Shown: positions 13,871-22,510, counted from the first letter of the stretch. The stretch: 31,724 nt of DNA from an uncultured Pseudogracilibacillus sp. (GCA_937974845.1 CALJVC010000096.1:1-31724); one strand, 5' to 3'. Numbers and translations are program-made. Notes: generated by a model not told the origin, from the letters alone.

Positions 13871-14871
13871 CGGCATGTGGGCGAGAAAATTTAACTGCCT
13901 TAGACCCTAAAGGTTATGGTGCTGAGCAGTCGATGAAGTTAATTTTATTAACGACTATCGTGATGACCTTTGTTTTTTTAGTTGTAATTACGGCCTTGAT
14001 TATCGTTATTATTCGATTCCGTAAGAAAAAAGGAGATCCCGTAATTACACCGGTACAAGTCGAAGGAAGTAAATCTTTAGAAGCACTTTGGACTATTATC
14101 CCTATTATCCTCGTTGTAATTATGGCCGTTCCTACGGTCGTCGCTACATTCCAATTAGCTGATACGTCGGATCAAGACGAACATATTAATATCGATATTA
14201 CAGGACACCAATATTGGTGGCATTATGAGTATGTCGATGAAGGTTTTACTACTAGTCAGGACTTATATATTCCTGTAAATCAAAAGGTGTACATTAACCT
14301 TATCACTAAGGATGTTCTCCATTCTTTTTGGGTGCCGAGTATTTCCGGTAAGCTCGATGTTAACCCAGAGAACGTTAATACGATGTTTATTGAGGCTTAT
14401 GAAGAAGGTGTATATTTTGGGAAATGTGCAGAATTGTGTGGTCCTTCCCATTCTCTAATGGATTTTAAAGTAGTAGTAGTTAGTGAAGAGGAGTATGAAC
14501 AGTGGGTTAAAGATATGAAGAACTTTGATGCCGATGCGTTAGATCTTGACCCAATCGCCCAAGAAGGACGGTCTTTATTTGAAGAAAAGGGGTGTATTGG
14601 ATGTCATGCTATTGATGGAAGGAATTATTCACCGGGAAATACCCCGATGGGACCAGATTTGACACAATTTGCTGATCGTTCTCGTTTTGCAGGTTATTTA
14701 CAACCGACAGAAGAAAATTTAAAGAATTGGTTAAGGGATCCAGAAAAGCTTAAACCAGGTAATAAAATGACTGGAACCTATGGTGAATTAAGCGAGGAAG
14801 AAATCGACAAAATTGCCCGATTTTTACTTGAATTACGTCCTTCAGAAGTGACAGCGGGAAGTAAAGAGTAA
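13807..14871 (+). CDS. ctaC: CtaC, caa3 oxidase subunit II with fused cytochrome c
   Basis: This 354-residue lipoprotein is the electron-entry subunit of cytochrome caa3. The signal ends in the lipobox LLTAC with the acylated Cys at 24. Two membrane helices (about 43-70 and 92-115) precede the outer CuA domain. Its copper ligands are visible as H172 and the cluster C207, C211, H215 and M218 in FGKCAELCGPSHSLM. A cytochrome c domain follows with CIGCH (263-267) and a probable axial Met in NKMTGTYG. The ATG follows a GAGAGGT site. The gene is the first of the operon here, with ctaD 36 nt downstream. Confidence 0.97.
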   Translation: MEASFSKVRKLLFLAFLTLLLTACGRENLTALDPKGYGAEQSMKLILLTTIVMTFVFLVVITALIIVIIRFRKKKGDPVITPVQVEGSKSLEALWTIIPIILVVIMAVPTVVATFQLADTSDQDEHINIDITGHQYWWHYEYVDEGFTTSQDLYIPVNQKVYINLITKDVLHSFWVPSISGKLDVNPENVNTMFIEAYEEGVYFGKCAELCGPSHSLMDFKVVVVSEEEYEQWVKDMKNFDADALDLDPIAQEGRSLFEEKGCIGCHAIDGRNYSPGNTPMGPDLTQFADRSRFAGYLQPTEENLKNWLRDPEKLKPGNKMTGTYGELSEEEIDKIARFLLELRPSEVTAGSKE

Positions 14872-14907
14872 AGTAGGGGTAGATCAGAATGTTAGGAGGT
14901 ATGCAAA

Positions 14908-16770
14908 GTGAGTCACTCAGTTGCTGCCAAACGTAGCGTAGGAGAATTTTTGTGGGATTATTTAACGACTGTCGATCATAAAAAAATTGCCCATTTATAT
15001 TTGGCAGGAGGAGGGTTTTTCTTCGTCCTTGGAGGAATCGAAGCCTTGCTCATCCGCCTACAGTTGATGAAGCCAGAGAATGATTTTGTCAGTGCAGGAT
15101 TTTTTAATGAGTTATTAACAATGCATGGAACAACGATGATTTTCCTTGCAGCTATGCCAATTTTAATTGGTTTAATGAATGCTGTTATGCCTTTGCAAAT
15201 TGGTGCAAGGGATGTTGCTTTTCCCTTTCTCAATGCCTTAAGTTTTTGGTTATTTATGTTCGGAGGAATCTTACTTAATTTAAGCTTCTTGCTCGGGGGA
15301 GCTCCAGATGCTGGCTGGACTTCTTATGCCTCTTTATCTATGGAGCGCCCTGGTCATGGTATTGATTTTTATATTGCTGGTTTACAAATTGCCGGTGCGG
15401 GAACTTTAATGGGAGGTATTAATTTTATTGCCACGATTGTAACGATGCGGGCACCGGGAATGACATATATGCGCATGCCTTTATTTTCTTGGGCAACTTT
15501 TATTACTAGTGTATTAATTCTATTTGCCTTTCCTCCTCTAACGATTAACTTGTTTTTGTTAATGTTCGATCGAATGTTTGGTACTGCCTTTTTCGATGTA
15601 GCCTTAGGTGGAAATACGATTATTTATCAACATCTTTTCTGGATTTTCGGTCATCCGGAAGTTTATATTTTAATCCTACCTCTCTTCGGGGTCTTTAGTG
15701 AAATTTTTGCTACGTTTTCACGCAAGCGACTCTTTGGTTATACGGCAATGGTATTTGCGACGATGCTAATCGCCTTCTTAGGTTTTATGGTATGGGCTCA
15801 TCATATGTTTACGGTAGGTTTAGGTCCGGTAGCTAACGCTATTTTTGCTGTTGGGACGATGGCTATTGCTGTTCCTACAGGAATTAAGATTTTTAACTGG
15901 CTAGCGACCATGTGGGGAGGCCAGGTGACGATTAATACTGCGATGCTCTGGGCTATTGGGTTCATTCCATCTTTTACAATCGGTGGGATGACCGGAGTCA
16001 TGCTTGGTTCGAATGTAGCGGACTACCAGTACCATGACACGTATTTTGTCGTCGCCCATTTCCACTATGTAATCGTCGGAGGAACGGTATTTGGAATTTT
16101 TGCTGCATTACACTATTGGTGGCCAAAAATGTTTGGGCGAATCTTGAATGAAACTTTAGGTAAAATTACTTTTTGGTTGTTTTTTATCGGCTTTCATATG
16201 ACCTTTTTCATCCAACACTTTTTAGGATTAATGGGGATGCCACGTCGTTATTGGGTCTTTTTAGAGGACCAAGGTTTAGATTTAGGAAATTTAATTAGTT
16301 CTATTGGTGCGCTTTTTATGGGGGTTGCTACCCTTGTCTTTATTATTAATATCGTGGTATCTGCCCGGGGAGAACAAGCGCCAGCGGATCCTTGGGATGG
16401 TCGTACCCTTGAATGGTCTGTATCTTCACCACCTCCATACTACAATTTTGAACAATTACCACTTGTTCGCGGACTAGATCCATTATGGATCGAAAAGATG
16501 GAGGGAGATGGAACGGTACCACCTGGGGAACCTTTAGCAGATGTCCATATGCCAAATCGTTCTATTTTACCCTTTTTAATGAGTCTTGGATTTTTTATTT
16601 CAGGTTTTGGCTTTATATATCAAACCGATAGTGTGTATTGGTATATAGCCTTGTATGGTGGCCTTGCCTTTTCTATTGCTATGATGATCCTTCGTTCAGT
16701 CAAGGATGATTATGGCTACTACATTCCAAAAGAGGAATTAGAAAAAGCGTTAGAAGGGGAGGCGAAGTAA
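14908..16770 (+). CDS. ctaD: CtaD, cytochrome c oxidase subunit I
   Basis: This 620-residue catalytic subunit reduces oxygen to water and pumps protons. Metal ligands are all present: the low-spin heme His in TMHGTTM (about residue 72), the CuB His and cross-linked Tyr in GHPEVYILILP (about 250), the His pair in WAHHMFTVG (about 298), and the heme His pair in VAHFHYV (about 385). The HPEVY motif with its Glu indicates an A1-type D-channel enzyme. Heme A from CtaA is required. GTG 14908 is the start because AGGAGGT lies 7 nt upstream; an out-of-frame ATG at 14901 is decoy. The stop abuts the ctaE ATG. Confidence 0.98.
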   Translation: MSHSVAAKRSVGEFLWDYLTTVDHKKIAHLYLAGGGFFFVLGGIEALLIRLQLMKPENDFVSAGFFNELLTMHGTTMIFLAAMPILIGLMNAVMPLQIGARDVAFPFLNALSFWLFMFGGILLNLSFLLGGAPDAGWTSYASLSMERPGHGIDFYIAGLQIAGAGTLMGGINFIATIVTMRAPGMTYMRMPLFSWATFITSVLILFAFPPLTINLFLLMFDRMFGTAFFDVALGGNTIIYQHLFWIFGHPEVYILILPLFGVFSEIFATFSRKRLFGYTAMVFATMLIAFLGFMVWAHHMFTVGLGPVANAIFAVGTMAIAVPTGIKIFNWLATMWGGQVTINTAMLWAIGFIPSFTIGGMTGVMLGSNVADYQYHDTYFVVAHFHYVIVGGTVFGIFAALHYWWPKMFGRILNETLGKITFWLFFIGFHMTFFIQHFLGLMGMPRRYWVFLEDQGLDLGNLISSIGALFMGVATLVFIINIVVSARGEQAPADPWDGRTLEWSVSSPPPYYNFEQLPLVRGLDPLWIEKMEGDGTVPPGEPLADVHMPNRSILPFLMSLGFFISGFGFIYQTDSVYWYIALYGGLAFSIAMMILRSVKDDYGYYIPKEELEKALEGEAK

Positions 16771-17397
16771 ATGGCTCAACAACATAGTCATCTCTTTCCA
16801 GATACAATGCCCTTAGAGCCGGAAAAGGCGACGTTGGAGGGGAAAAATAAATTTTTCGGCCTTTGGTTTTTTCTCGGCGGTGAAACCGTTCTTTTCGCTA
16901 GTCTATTTGGGGTGTATTTGGCATTAAAAGGGTCGACTGCTGGCGGCCCTTCTTCCCAGGAGATTTTTGGTCTCGGATTAGTTTTACTTATGACGATGTT
17001 GTTATTAGTTAGCTCCTTAACAAGCGTTTATGCAATGTATCATATGCGGAATAACAATTTCAAAAAAATGTATTTATGGTTAGGGATTACCGGTTTATTA
17101 GGAGTAGGATTTTTAGTTTGTGAAGTATACGAATTTGCCCATTATATTATCGATTATGGTTTTACTTTTCGTTCGTCCGCCTTTGGTTCTGCCTTCTATG
17201 CATTAGTCGGTTTCCATGGTGGACACGTGCTTTTTGGAATTTGTTGGTTAACAACCCTGTTAATTAGAAATGCCAAGCGCGGTTTGAACTTATACAATGC
17301 GCCAAAGTTTAATACGTTTAGTCTTTACTGGCACTTTATCGATGTAGTGTGGGTCTTTATTTTTACGGTCGTTTATTTAATGGGGAAGGTGGGATAA
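16771..17397 (+). CDS. ctaE: CtaE, cytochrome c oxidase subunit III
   Basis: This 208-residue membrane protein has five predicted helices, as in the short bacterial subunit III. Family signatures are FGLWFFLGGETVLFASLFGVYLAL near residue 28, EVYEFAHYI near 115, and GFHGGHVLFG near 150 with the conserved His pair. The last segment reads YWHFIDVVWVFIFT. It stabilises subunit I and its proton uptake. The ATG directly follows the ctaD stop and GGGGAGG lies just inside ctaD, so translation is coupled. Confidence 0.96.
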   Translation: MAQQHSHLFPDTMPLEPEKATLEGKNKFFGLWFFLGGETVLFASLFGVYLALKGSTAGGPSSQEIFGLGLVLLMTMLLLVSSLTSVYAMYHMRNNNFKKMYLWLGITGLLGVGFLVCEVYEFAHYIIDYGFTFRSSAFGSAFYALVGFHGGHVLFGICWLTTLLIRNAKRGLNLYNAPKFNTFSLYWHFIDVVWVFIFTVVYLMGKVG

Positions 17398-17399
17398 GG

Positions 17400-17720
17400 A
17401 TGTCGGAACAGAACATCACGAGTAAAGAAGCCTTTCGTAAACAACAGCATAAGTTAGAAATGCAAAGGCAACTTGTATCGTTTTCTTTAATGATTGTCCT
17501 GACCTTAGTCGCTTTTTTGATAGTCGCCTTAGATATGTTAAGTCGAAGTGTACTTCTTCCGACACTCTTTGTCTTAGCAGTTGTGCAAGCAGGTTTTCAA
17601 TTTTATTATTTTATGCATTTAAAAGATAAGGGGCATGCCATGCCGGCGACGTTAATATTCGGAGGAATGTGGGCTGCTTTTCTTACGTTAGCGGGGATTG
17701 TTGTAATTTCTTGGTGGTAA
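17400..17720 (+). CDS. ctaF: CtaF, cytochrome c oxidase subunit IV
   Basis: This 106-residue protein has a polar N-terminus and three membrane helices; the FYYFMHLKDK turn between helices 2 and 3 is characteristic of bacterial subunit IV. It is the smallest structural subunit of the caa3 complex. ATG 17400 lies 2 nt after the ctaE stop and is served by the GGAAGGTGGG upstream; an upstream in-frame ATG at 17349 would overlap ctaE. A terminator-like hairpin follows directly. Confidence 0.94.
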   Translation: MSEQNITSKEAFRKQQHKLEMQRQLVSFSLMIVLTLVAFLIVALDMLSRSVLLPTLFVLAVVQAGFQFYYFMHLKDKGHAMPATLIFGGMWAAFLTLAGIVVISWW

Positions 17721-17726
17721 GCGTAT

Positions 17727-17757
17727 AAGACTGGGAATCCTATCCCAGTCTTTCCTT
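17727..17757 (+). terminator. Terminator or attenuator between ctaF and ctaG
   Basis: A perfect 10-bp stem (17727-17736 with 17743-17752) and 6-nt loop is followed by TTCCTTTAT. The T tract is interrupted, so part of the transcript may read into ctaG, giving lower levels of the assembly factor than of structural subunits. Confidence 0.75.
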
Positions 17758-17794
17758 TATATTGTCGTGTTATTTAGGTAACGAGGTGATCAGT

Positions 17795-18703
17795 TTGTGG
17801 TACACATTACAAATCTTTGGCTTTCGTGCTTTGTGGAGCCCGTACTTCTTACTGTTGCTAGTTTTGATTGGACTACTTTATTATATTGTGACTGGTCCGG
17901 AAAGGGAGCGTTTCGGTTTAGCGAAAGGACCAACTCCAGGCCAATATTTTAACTTTTATACCGGGCTTGGCTTGTTATATCTAGTGAAGGGATCACCCAT
18001 TGATTTATTGTCCCATATTCTTTTCTCTGCCCATATGGTTCAGATGGTCGTTCTATATTTTGTGTTACCTATTCTCTTTATTCGTGGAATTCCTAAGGAG
18101 TTACTTGAAGGCTTTCTTTCTCTACCGGTCATACGACCGTTGTTTGCATTTTTTACTCGACCGATTATTGCCCTATCTTTATTTAATAGTATGTTTGCCC
18201 TCTATCATATCCCGGCGATTTTTGATTTTTCAAAATCGTCTAAGTTGATTCATCTAGCAACGATGACAGGCTTATTTTTATTAGCGGTGTTTATGTGGTG
18301 GCCGATTGTTACGCCTTTAAAGCAGGAGAGACGGATGGTACCTTTACTAAAAATGGGATATTTAGTCGTTAGTATGTTCATTATTTCTATTGCTTGTGCT
18401 TTAATTATTTTCGCAGATGAGCCACTGTTCGAAGTCTATTATTCTGGCGGAGCCTGGGTACAGGCCTTGAGTTTATGCGTTCCAACCAATGTGATGACAG
18501 GTCTATCTGGGAGCCTTACTAGTGCAGAAATGTTCTCTCCCTTAACTAGTCGAGAGGATCAACAATTAGGGGGCATCCTTATGATGATGTTACAGCAAGT
18601 CATTTACGGATATGTTATAGCGAGGATTTTTTTCGCTTGGTTTTCTAAAAAGAATATGCAAATCGATCCCTTACCTAAGAAAAGAGATATGTACTATGAA
18701 TGA
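17795..18703 (+). CDS. ctaG: CtaG, caa3 oxidase assembly factor
   Basis: This 302-residue membrane protein has about seven helices and belongs to the Bacillus CtaG (caa3_CtaG) family, unrelated to the Cox11 proteins also called CtaG. It is needed for formation of active caa3 oxidase, probably in CuB delivery. Recognisable parts are the N-terminal FGFRALWSPYF, LSHILFSAHMVQM near residue 75, and the LYHIPAIFDF loop near 138. The final QQLGGILMMMLQQVIYG is also typical. A TTG start at 17795 is preferred because GAGGTG lies 6 nt upstream; GTG 17786 falls inside that site. It is preceded by a terminator-like hairpin and ends in another. Confidence 0.93.
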   Translation: MWYTLQIFGFRALWSPYFLLLLVLIGLLYYIVTGPERERFGLAKGPTPGQYFNFYTGLGLLYLVKGSPIDLLSHILFSAHMVQMVVLYFVLPILFIRGIPKELLEGFLSLPVIRPLFAFFTRPIIALSLFNSMFALYHIPAIFDFSKSSKLIHLATMTGLFLLAVFMWWPIVTPLKQERRMVPLLKMGYLVVSMFIISIACALIIFADEPLFEVYYSGGAWVQALSLCVPTNVMTGLSGSLTSAEMFSPLTSREDQQLGGILMMMLQQVIYGYVIARIFFAWFSKKNMQIDPLPKKRDMYYE

Positions 18704-18705
18704 AA

Positions 18706-18745
18706 GAAAAGACGACTAAGATTTATATTTCCTAGTCGTCTTTTC
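18706..18745 (+). terminator. Terminator of ctaG
   Basis: A perfect 13-bp stem (18706-18718 with 18733-18745) encloses a 14-nt loop and is followed by TCTTG. It starts 2 nt after the ctaG stop. Confidence 0.85.
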
Positions 18746-18853
18746 TCTTGTACACTACCTTTGTCGAAGGATAGTGAAATAATCTTATTCGCTTAGACAA
18801 TTTTTAACAGAATATTGTCTCTGAATCCCATACACTGGAATAAGGTTAAATGC

Positions 18854-19222
18854 TTATTCGTTTAAGTAAGCTTCTAGTTCTTCGTTGACACTTTTAACTA
18901 ACTGGTTTGCTCGTTCAACGATATTTTTCGGGAAGTTCTCGTCTTCTCCGTACTCGATTCCATGGGGGTAATAATGTTTTCCTAAGAGAGGCGTTTTTAG
19001 TTTAATGACGGCAGTGCGGTTATCGACATCGCCCTCAATTGCCTCGCCTTGAATTCGTATGTAGAACGTTACGTTTTTTTCTTGTGATTTAATTTTGTAA
19101 TCATACGTGACGCGTTCGTAGTCCCAGTTTTCCCCACGAATAAATGCGTGCTTACCCATGATGTGGTCAAGTGGAGTAAGATCGATTACTTTATCGTCAA
19201 TCCCTAAGTTTTCTAATTTCAT
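18854..19222 (-). CDS. ylbA: YugN-like family protein at the ylbA position
   Basis: This 122-residue soluble protein resembles the YugN-like family: an N-terminal KLENLGIDDKVIDLTPLD, then ENWDYERVTYDYKI, and a two-stranded stretch ending in TPLLGKHYYPHGIEY. The last 25 residues form a helix. No function is known. Placement after ctaG fits ylbA of B. subtilis, so I use that name with some reservation. ATG 19222 is preferred because GAGGTG lies 6 nt upstream; GTG 19231 is part of that site. Confidence 0.75.
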   Translation of the reverse strand: MKLENLGIDDKVIDLTPLDHIMGKHAFIRGENWDYERVTYDYKIKSQEKNVTFYIRIQGEAIEGDVDNRTAVIKLKTPLLGKHYYPHGIEYGEDENFPKNIVERANQLVKSVNEELEAYLNE

Positions 19223-19432
19223 CCTTTTCACCTCATTATTAGTCTCGCTAAGATAATCATAGTAAAAATCCTATCAACTTGCAATAAAAGTAACGAAATA
19301 TTTTATCTTCGAGAATGAATTTAGTCCAAAATAGTTTCCTGTAGCCTTATACATTGTTTCTGTGCTCCCGTGAGAAATATGTATATAATGGAGTAAATAA
19401 TAATTTGTCGATAAGAAAAAGGGGTGAGTCTA

Positions 19433-20476
19433 TTGAAACGTACCATCCGATTGGCAATGATATTTTTGTTGTTGGCAACGACGGTATTTCTATCTATACT
19501 TTTATACGATCTCTTGCAATGGGGAAATGTGAAATTCGATCCACATCCTCAAATTGATACGGCTCAGGAAGAAAAAAAGGCACCGATTGAGTTCAATGAT
19601 TCCGTTTTTTCGTTAATGCATCAATCTACGGATGAAGTTATACGTCTTTTAGGTGAACCGGAACGAAAGGATCTGTCGGCTTACCAATATACTTGGTGGA
19701 TTTATAACGATGGTGATTCTTATTTACAGGTGGGTATTTTAGATGATCGTGTAGAAACGGTCTATGCCGGTGGTGAGGGACTTGATAGCAATCCAATCGC
19801 TGTAGGGGATTCTGTGGCCAAACTTGTAGAAAAATATCCTTTACAGCAAAGGGTGACCTTCGATAAGGGAATTGCCCATTATACCTTTATCTTAAAGGAT
19901 GAAGACCTCAGGACTCAACCTTTAATAAAATTAGACGATAACCTCTTTGTACAGTGTTATATCGATACATTTACGCAAAAGGTTTCTGGCTTACGTATTT
20001 TAACCGGTGATCTACTCTTACGCCAACGTTTCTATGAAATGGAATATCGAGGGCAATTGCCGAAGGAAATTACTTTGGACGAGGAAGAATGGAAAAAGGT
20101 TCAAGCAGGAATGGAGCGACAAATTTTCGATTTAACGAATATCCTTCGTAAACAGCATCAACTACCGGAAGTAAAATATGACCAAATAGTTAGTGAAGTA
20201 GCCTATTTACATAGTAAAGATATGTATGAGAAACAGTACTTTTCCCATGAAAGTCTGGATGGAAGAGGCTTAAAGGAACGTCTCGATGAGCGGAATGTGG
20301 TCTATGTTGGCGCTGGTGAAAATATCGCTGCTCAACATGTCGATGCCATCGCAGCAGTACAAGGTTGGTTAAATAGTCAAGGCCATCGTGAAAGTTTGCT
20401 CAACGAACAATATAACTATTTAGGTGTAGGAGTCCATCGCTTATATTATACGCAAAATTTCATCGTGAAATATTAA
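19433..20476 (+). CDS. ylbC: YlbC, CAP-domain protein
   Basis: This 347-residue protein has an N-terminal uncleaved signal anchor (about 1-25), a CAP-associated N-terminal domain (about 55-200, with LLGEPERKD and YQYTWWIYND), and a C-terminal CAP/SCP domain (about 225-345). The CAP core reads SKDMYEKQYFSHESLDGRG, GENIAAQH and GHRESLLN, with the two His residues typical of the family. It probably acts outside the membrane; its substrate is unknown. TTG 19433 is chosen because AAGGGGTG lies 6 nt upstream; GTG 19424 is inside that site. A TATAAT at 19384-19389 lies upstream without a clear -35. Confidence 0.9.
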   Translation: MKRTIRLAMIFLLLATTVFLSILLYDLLQWGNVKFDPHPQIDTAQEEKKAPIEFNDSVFSLMHQSTDEVIRLLGEPERKDLSAYQYTWWIYNDGDSYLQVGILDDRVETVYAGGEGLDSNPIAVGDSVAKLVEKYPLQQRVTFDKGIAHYTFILKDEDLRTQPLIKLDDNLFVQCYIDTFTQKVSGLRILTGDLLLRQRFYEMEYRGQLPKEITLDEEEWKKVQAGMERQIFDLTNILRKQHQLPEVKYDQIVSEVAYLHSKDMYEKQYFSHESLDGRGLKERLDERNVVYVGAGENIAAQHVDAIAAVQGWLNSQGHRESLLNEQYNYLGVGVHRLYYTQNFIVKY

Positions 20477-20508
20477 AACAAGAAGAACCCTCTAATCTAA
20501 TCAAATTG

Positions 20509-20537
20509 TTCACAATCCTAGCATTCAATGGTAAAAT
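20509..20537 (+). promoter_or_regulatory. SigA promoter of ylbF-ylbG
   Basis: TTCACA (20509-20514) and TAAAAT (20532-20537) are 17 nt apart, each matching five of six consensus bases. The ylbF start is 24 nt downstream. Confidence 0.65.
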
Positions 20538-20561
20538 GATAAGGAGTGGAGGTGTTCTTTC

Positions 20562-21008
20562 GTGATTGTAACCATGGAGCATGTAGCCATTTTAGATAAA
20601 TCTGAGGCCTTAGCTGATATGATTTTACAATCGGAGGTTGTAGAACGCTATCAGGAAGCCCATTACCAATTGTATAGCGATCCGACAGCGACGGAGCTTA
20701 TTCGCTCTTTTAACTCGATGAAGGATCACTATGAAGATGTCCAACGATTTGGCCGTTATCATCCTGATTATGCGGAGATTATGCGGAAAGTTCGTTCGAT
20801 TAAGCGCGAGATGGATCTCAATCCTTTCGTTGCGGAATTTAAAAAAAGGGAACGGGAATTGCAACGCTTTTTAGATGATATTAGTGAAGTGTTGGCAAAA
20901 AGTGTTAGCGAGCATATTATAGTTCCCCGGGAGGATGCCTTATATTCTAGCGGCGGTTGTACAACGGGAAAATGTGCCTCTGGACAAGCCTGCAGTTGTT
21001 CTGCTTAA
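20562..21008 (+). CDS. ricF: YlbF/RicF, subunit of the Ric RNA-processing complex
   Basis: This 148-residue helical protein matches YlbF: ILQSEVVERYQEAHYQLY, the YEDVQRFGRYHPDY turn near residue 60, and a C-terminal Cys-rich tail (GGCTTGKCASGQACSC). In B. subtilis YlbF, YmcA and YaaT form the Ric complex, which carries Fe-S clusters and assists RNase Y-dependent mRNA maturation, sporulation, competence and biofilm development. The tail has four Cys that could bind the cluster. GTG 20562 follows GGAGGTG by 7 nt. ylbG follows 27 nt later; ylbD and ylbE, which precede ylbF in B. subtilis, are absent. Confidence 0.95.
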   Translation: MIVTMEHVAILDKSEALADMILQSEVVERYQEAHYQLYSDPTATELIRSFNSMKDHYEDVQRFGRYHPDYAEIMRKVRSIKREMDLNPFVAEFKKRERELQRFLDDISEVLAKSVSEHIIVPREDALYSSGGCTTGKCASGQACSCSA

Positions 21009-21035
21009 GAATTTGTAAGGAATAGGAGTATCAAC

Positions 21036-21302
21036 ATGCGAGTAAAACGACAAGGTTTAATCGTTTGGTATAAACATCGAAAAAATATTCGACAGTTGAA
21101 AAGGTATGGTCATTTTATCTATTCTTCGCGTCGACGTCGATATGCGATGATCTATGTGAATCAAGATGAAATTGATGAAAAAGAAGCGCATTTAGAAAAA
21201 CTACCTTTTGTTCTTAAGGTCGAGCGTTCGTACAAACCGTTTGTATCGACTAATTTTGAAAATGCAAGGCCTGATGAAGCGAAGCTTTACGATTATAAAT
21301 AG
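21036..21302 (+). CDS. ylbG: YlbG family protein (UPF0298)
   Basis: This 88-residue basic protein matches YlbG, with the family start RQGLIVWYKHRKNIRQLKRYG, then AMIYVNQDEID and FVLKVERSYKPFV. Its role is unknown; the constant neighbourhood with ylbF and the many basic residues suggest an RNA-related task, which is inference. TAGGAG precedes the ATG. It is cotranscribed with ylbF and ends in a terminator. Confidence 0.92.
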   Translation: MRVKRQGLIVWYKHRKNIRQLKRYGHFIYSSRRRRYAMIYVNQDEIDEKEAHLEKLPFVLKVERSYKPFVSTNFENARPDEAKLYDYK

Positions 21303-21314
21303 ATTTCATCCATG

Positions 21315-21347
21315 ACCTTTGTACGTAAATGTACAAAGGTTTTTATT
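21315..21347 (+). terminator. Terminator of the ylbF-ylbG operon
   Basis: ACCTTTGTAC (21315-21324) and GTACAAAGGT (21331-21340) form a 10-bp stem with a T-rich tail. Confidence 0.9.
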
Positions 21348-21360
21348 TGATAAATGAAGG

Positions 21361-21374
21361 GAAGAGCGCTTACA
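21361..21374 (-). promoter_or_regulatory. Weak cre-like sequence upstream of rsmD
   Basis: On the minus strand TGTAAGCGCTCTTC matches the cre consensus except for the last two bases. It lies 16 nt upstream of the predicted rsmD -35, so a role is uncertain. Confidence 0.25.
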
Positions 21375-21389
21375 ATTAGAAGAAAATTA

Positions 21390-21418
21390 TTGCTTATTGT
21401 TAACCTCTTCCTTAAAAT
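21390..21418 (+). promoter_or_regulatory. Possible promoter of rsmD-coaD
   Basis: TTGCTT (21390-21395) and TAAAAT (21413-21418) are separated by 17 nt. Confidence 0.4.
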
Positions 21419-21449
21419 AAATATATCGACAAAAGTAGAGGTTGTATAG

Positions 21450-22025
21450 ATGAGAGTGATAGCAGGAAGCTTAAGGGGTCGGAGTCTTTATCGAGTTCCT
21501 AGTTCGAAGACACGACCTACTAGTGACAAGGTAAAAGAAGCGGTGTTTCATAAACTGGGTCCTTATTTTGATGGGGGAGAAGGATTAGATTTATTTGCAG
21601 GTAGTGGGGCCTTAGGAATCGAGGCCTTAAGTCGCGGGATGGAACATGTAACCTTTATCGAACGTCATCCAGAAGCGATCGCTACAATTAGGAAAAATAT
21701 AAAACATTTGCAACTAGAAAACCGTGCGTCAATTTATCGAAACGATGCATCCCGAGCCTTAGATATCTTACATAAGCGAAAGAAAAAGTTTCACCTTATT
21801 TTACTCGATCCTCCATATAACTCTAAGGTATACGCATCCTTTGTAGCGCGGATACGTAGCTTAAATTTGTTACATCCTGGTGGCTACCTTTATCTTGAAC
21901 ATGCACCGAAGGAAGAAATTGCTTACGACACGGAGTACTATACTGAGATGTTTAGAAGAGATTATAGTAAAGAGATTGCAGTGACGATTTTACAAGTTCA
22001 TGAAGATGAGATTGGGGAGGAATAA
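21450..22025 (+). CDS. rsmD: RsmD, 16S rRNA (guanine-N2) methyltransferase
   Basis: This 191-residue class I methyltransferase (YlbH in B. subtilis) methylates N2 of the guanine equivalent to E. coli G966 of 16S rRNA. The start MRVIAGSLRGRSL and RPTSDKVKEAVF are RsmD signatures. DLFAGSGALGIEALSRG near residue 47 binds SAM, and LLDPPYN near 120 is the catalytic NPPY-type motif. AGAGGTT lies before the ATG. coaD starts 3 nt after the stop, so the two are translated together, as in most Bacillaceae. Confidence 0.96.
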   Translation: MRVIAGSLRGRSLYRVPSSKTRPTSDKVKEAVFHKLGPYFDGGEGLDLFAGSGALGIEALSRGMEHVTFIERHPEAIATIRKNIKHLQLENRASIYRNDASRALDILHKRKKKFHLILLDPPYNSKVYASFVARIRSLNLLHPGGYLYLEHAPKEEIAYDTEYYTEMFRRDYSKEIAVTILQVHEDEIGEE

Positions 22026-22027
22026 CA

Positions 22028-22510
22028 GTGGAAAAAAAGTTAGCCATTTGCCCTGGAAGCTTCGATCCGATTACTAATGGCCATTTAGACATTATTCAAC
22101 GCGGGGCTAGAATTTTTGATGAAGTGGTTGTCGTAATATTTAATAATCACTCCAAGTCACCACTATTTACAGCAGAAGAACGAGCTTATTTAATTCGAGA
22201 AGCGGTGAAGGATATTCCGAATGTTCGAGTAGATGTTTCGAATGGACTACTTGTCGAATATGCAAAAGCGATCGATGCCGATGCAATTTTACGCGGTTTA
22301 CGGGCGGTAAGTGATTTTGAATACGAAATGCAAATCACTTCGATGAATAAACGCCTAGAACCAGAAATTGAAACTTTTTTCATGATGACAAATACTCAAT
22401 ATTCTTATTTGAGCTCAAGTATTGTGAAAGAGGTCGCACGTTATAATGGTAATATAAAGGATTTGGTGCCTCCAGCCGTAGCCGAGGCACTACGAAAGAA
22501 GTTTCAGTAG
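22028..22510 (+). CDS. coaD: CoaD, phosphopantetheine adenylyltransferase
   Basis: This 160-residue nucleotidyltransferase makes dephospho-CoA from 4'-phosphopantetheine and ATP, the penultimate step of CoA synthesis. Motifs are CPGSFDPITNGHLDIIQRG at the N-terminus with the GH active-site motif, ILRGLRAVSDFEYE near residue 90, and the late YSYLSSSIVKEVA. The start is GTG, with GGGGAGG at the end of rsmD as ribosome site. The last codons overlap the convergent ylbJ gene by 7 nt. Confidence 0.97.
   Translation: MEKKLAICPGSFDPITNGHLDIIQRGARIFDEVVVVIFNNHSKSPLFTAEERAYLIREAVKDIPNVRVDVSNGLLVEYAKAIDADAILRGLRAVSDFEYEMQITSMNKRLEPEIETFFMMTNTQYSYLSSSIVKEVARYNGNIKDLVPPAVAEALRKKFQ

Noticed and set aside
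18797..18823. AGACAAT/ATTGTCT inverted repeat downstream of ylbA
   Set aside because: Seven A+T-rich pairs with a long spacer and no T tract on the minus strand; not convincing as a terminator or operator.
18782..18863. Similar sequences CTTATTCGCTTAG and CTTATTCGTTTAAG suggesting a partial duplication of the ylbA end
   Set aside because: The similarity covers only about a dozen A+T-rich bases and the flanks do not match.
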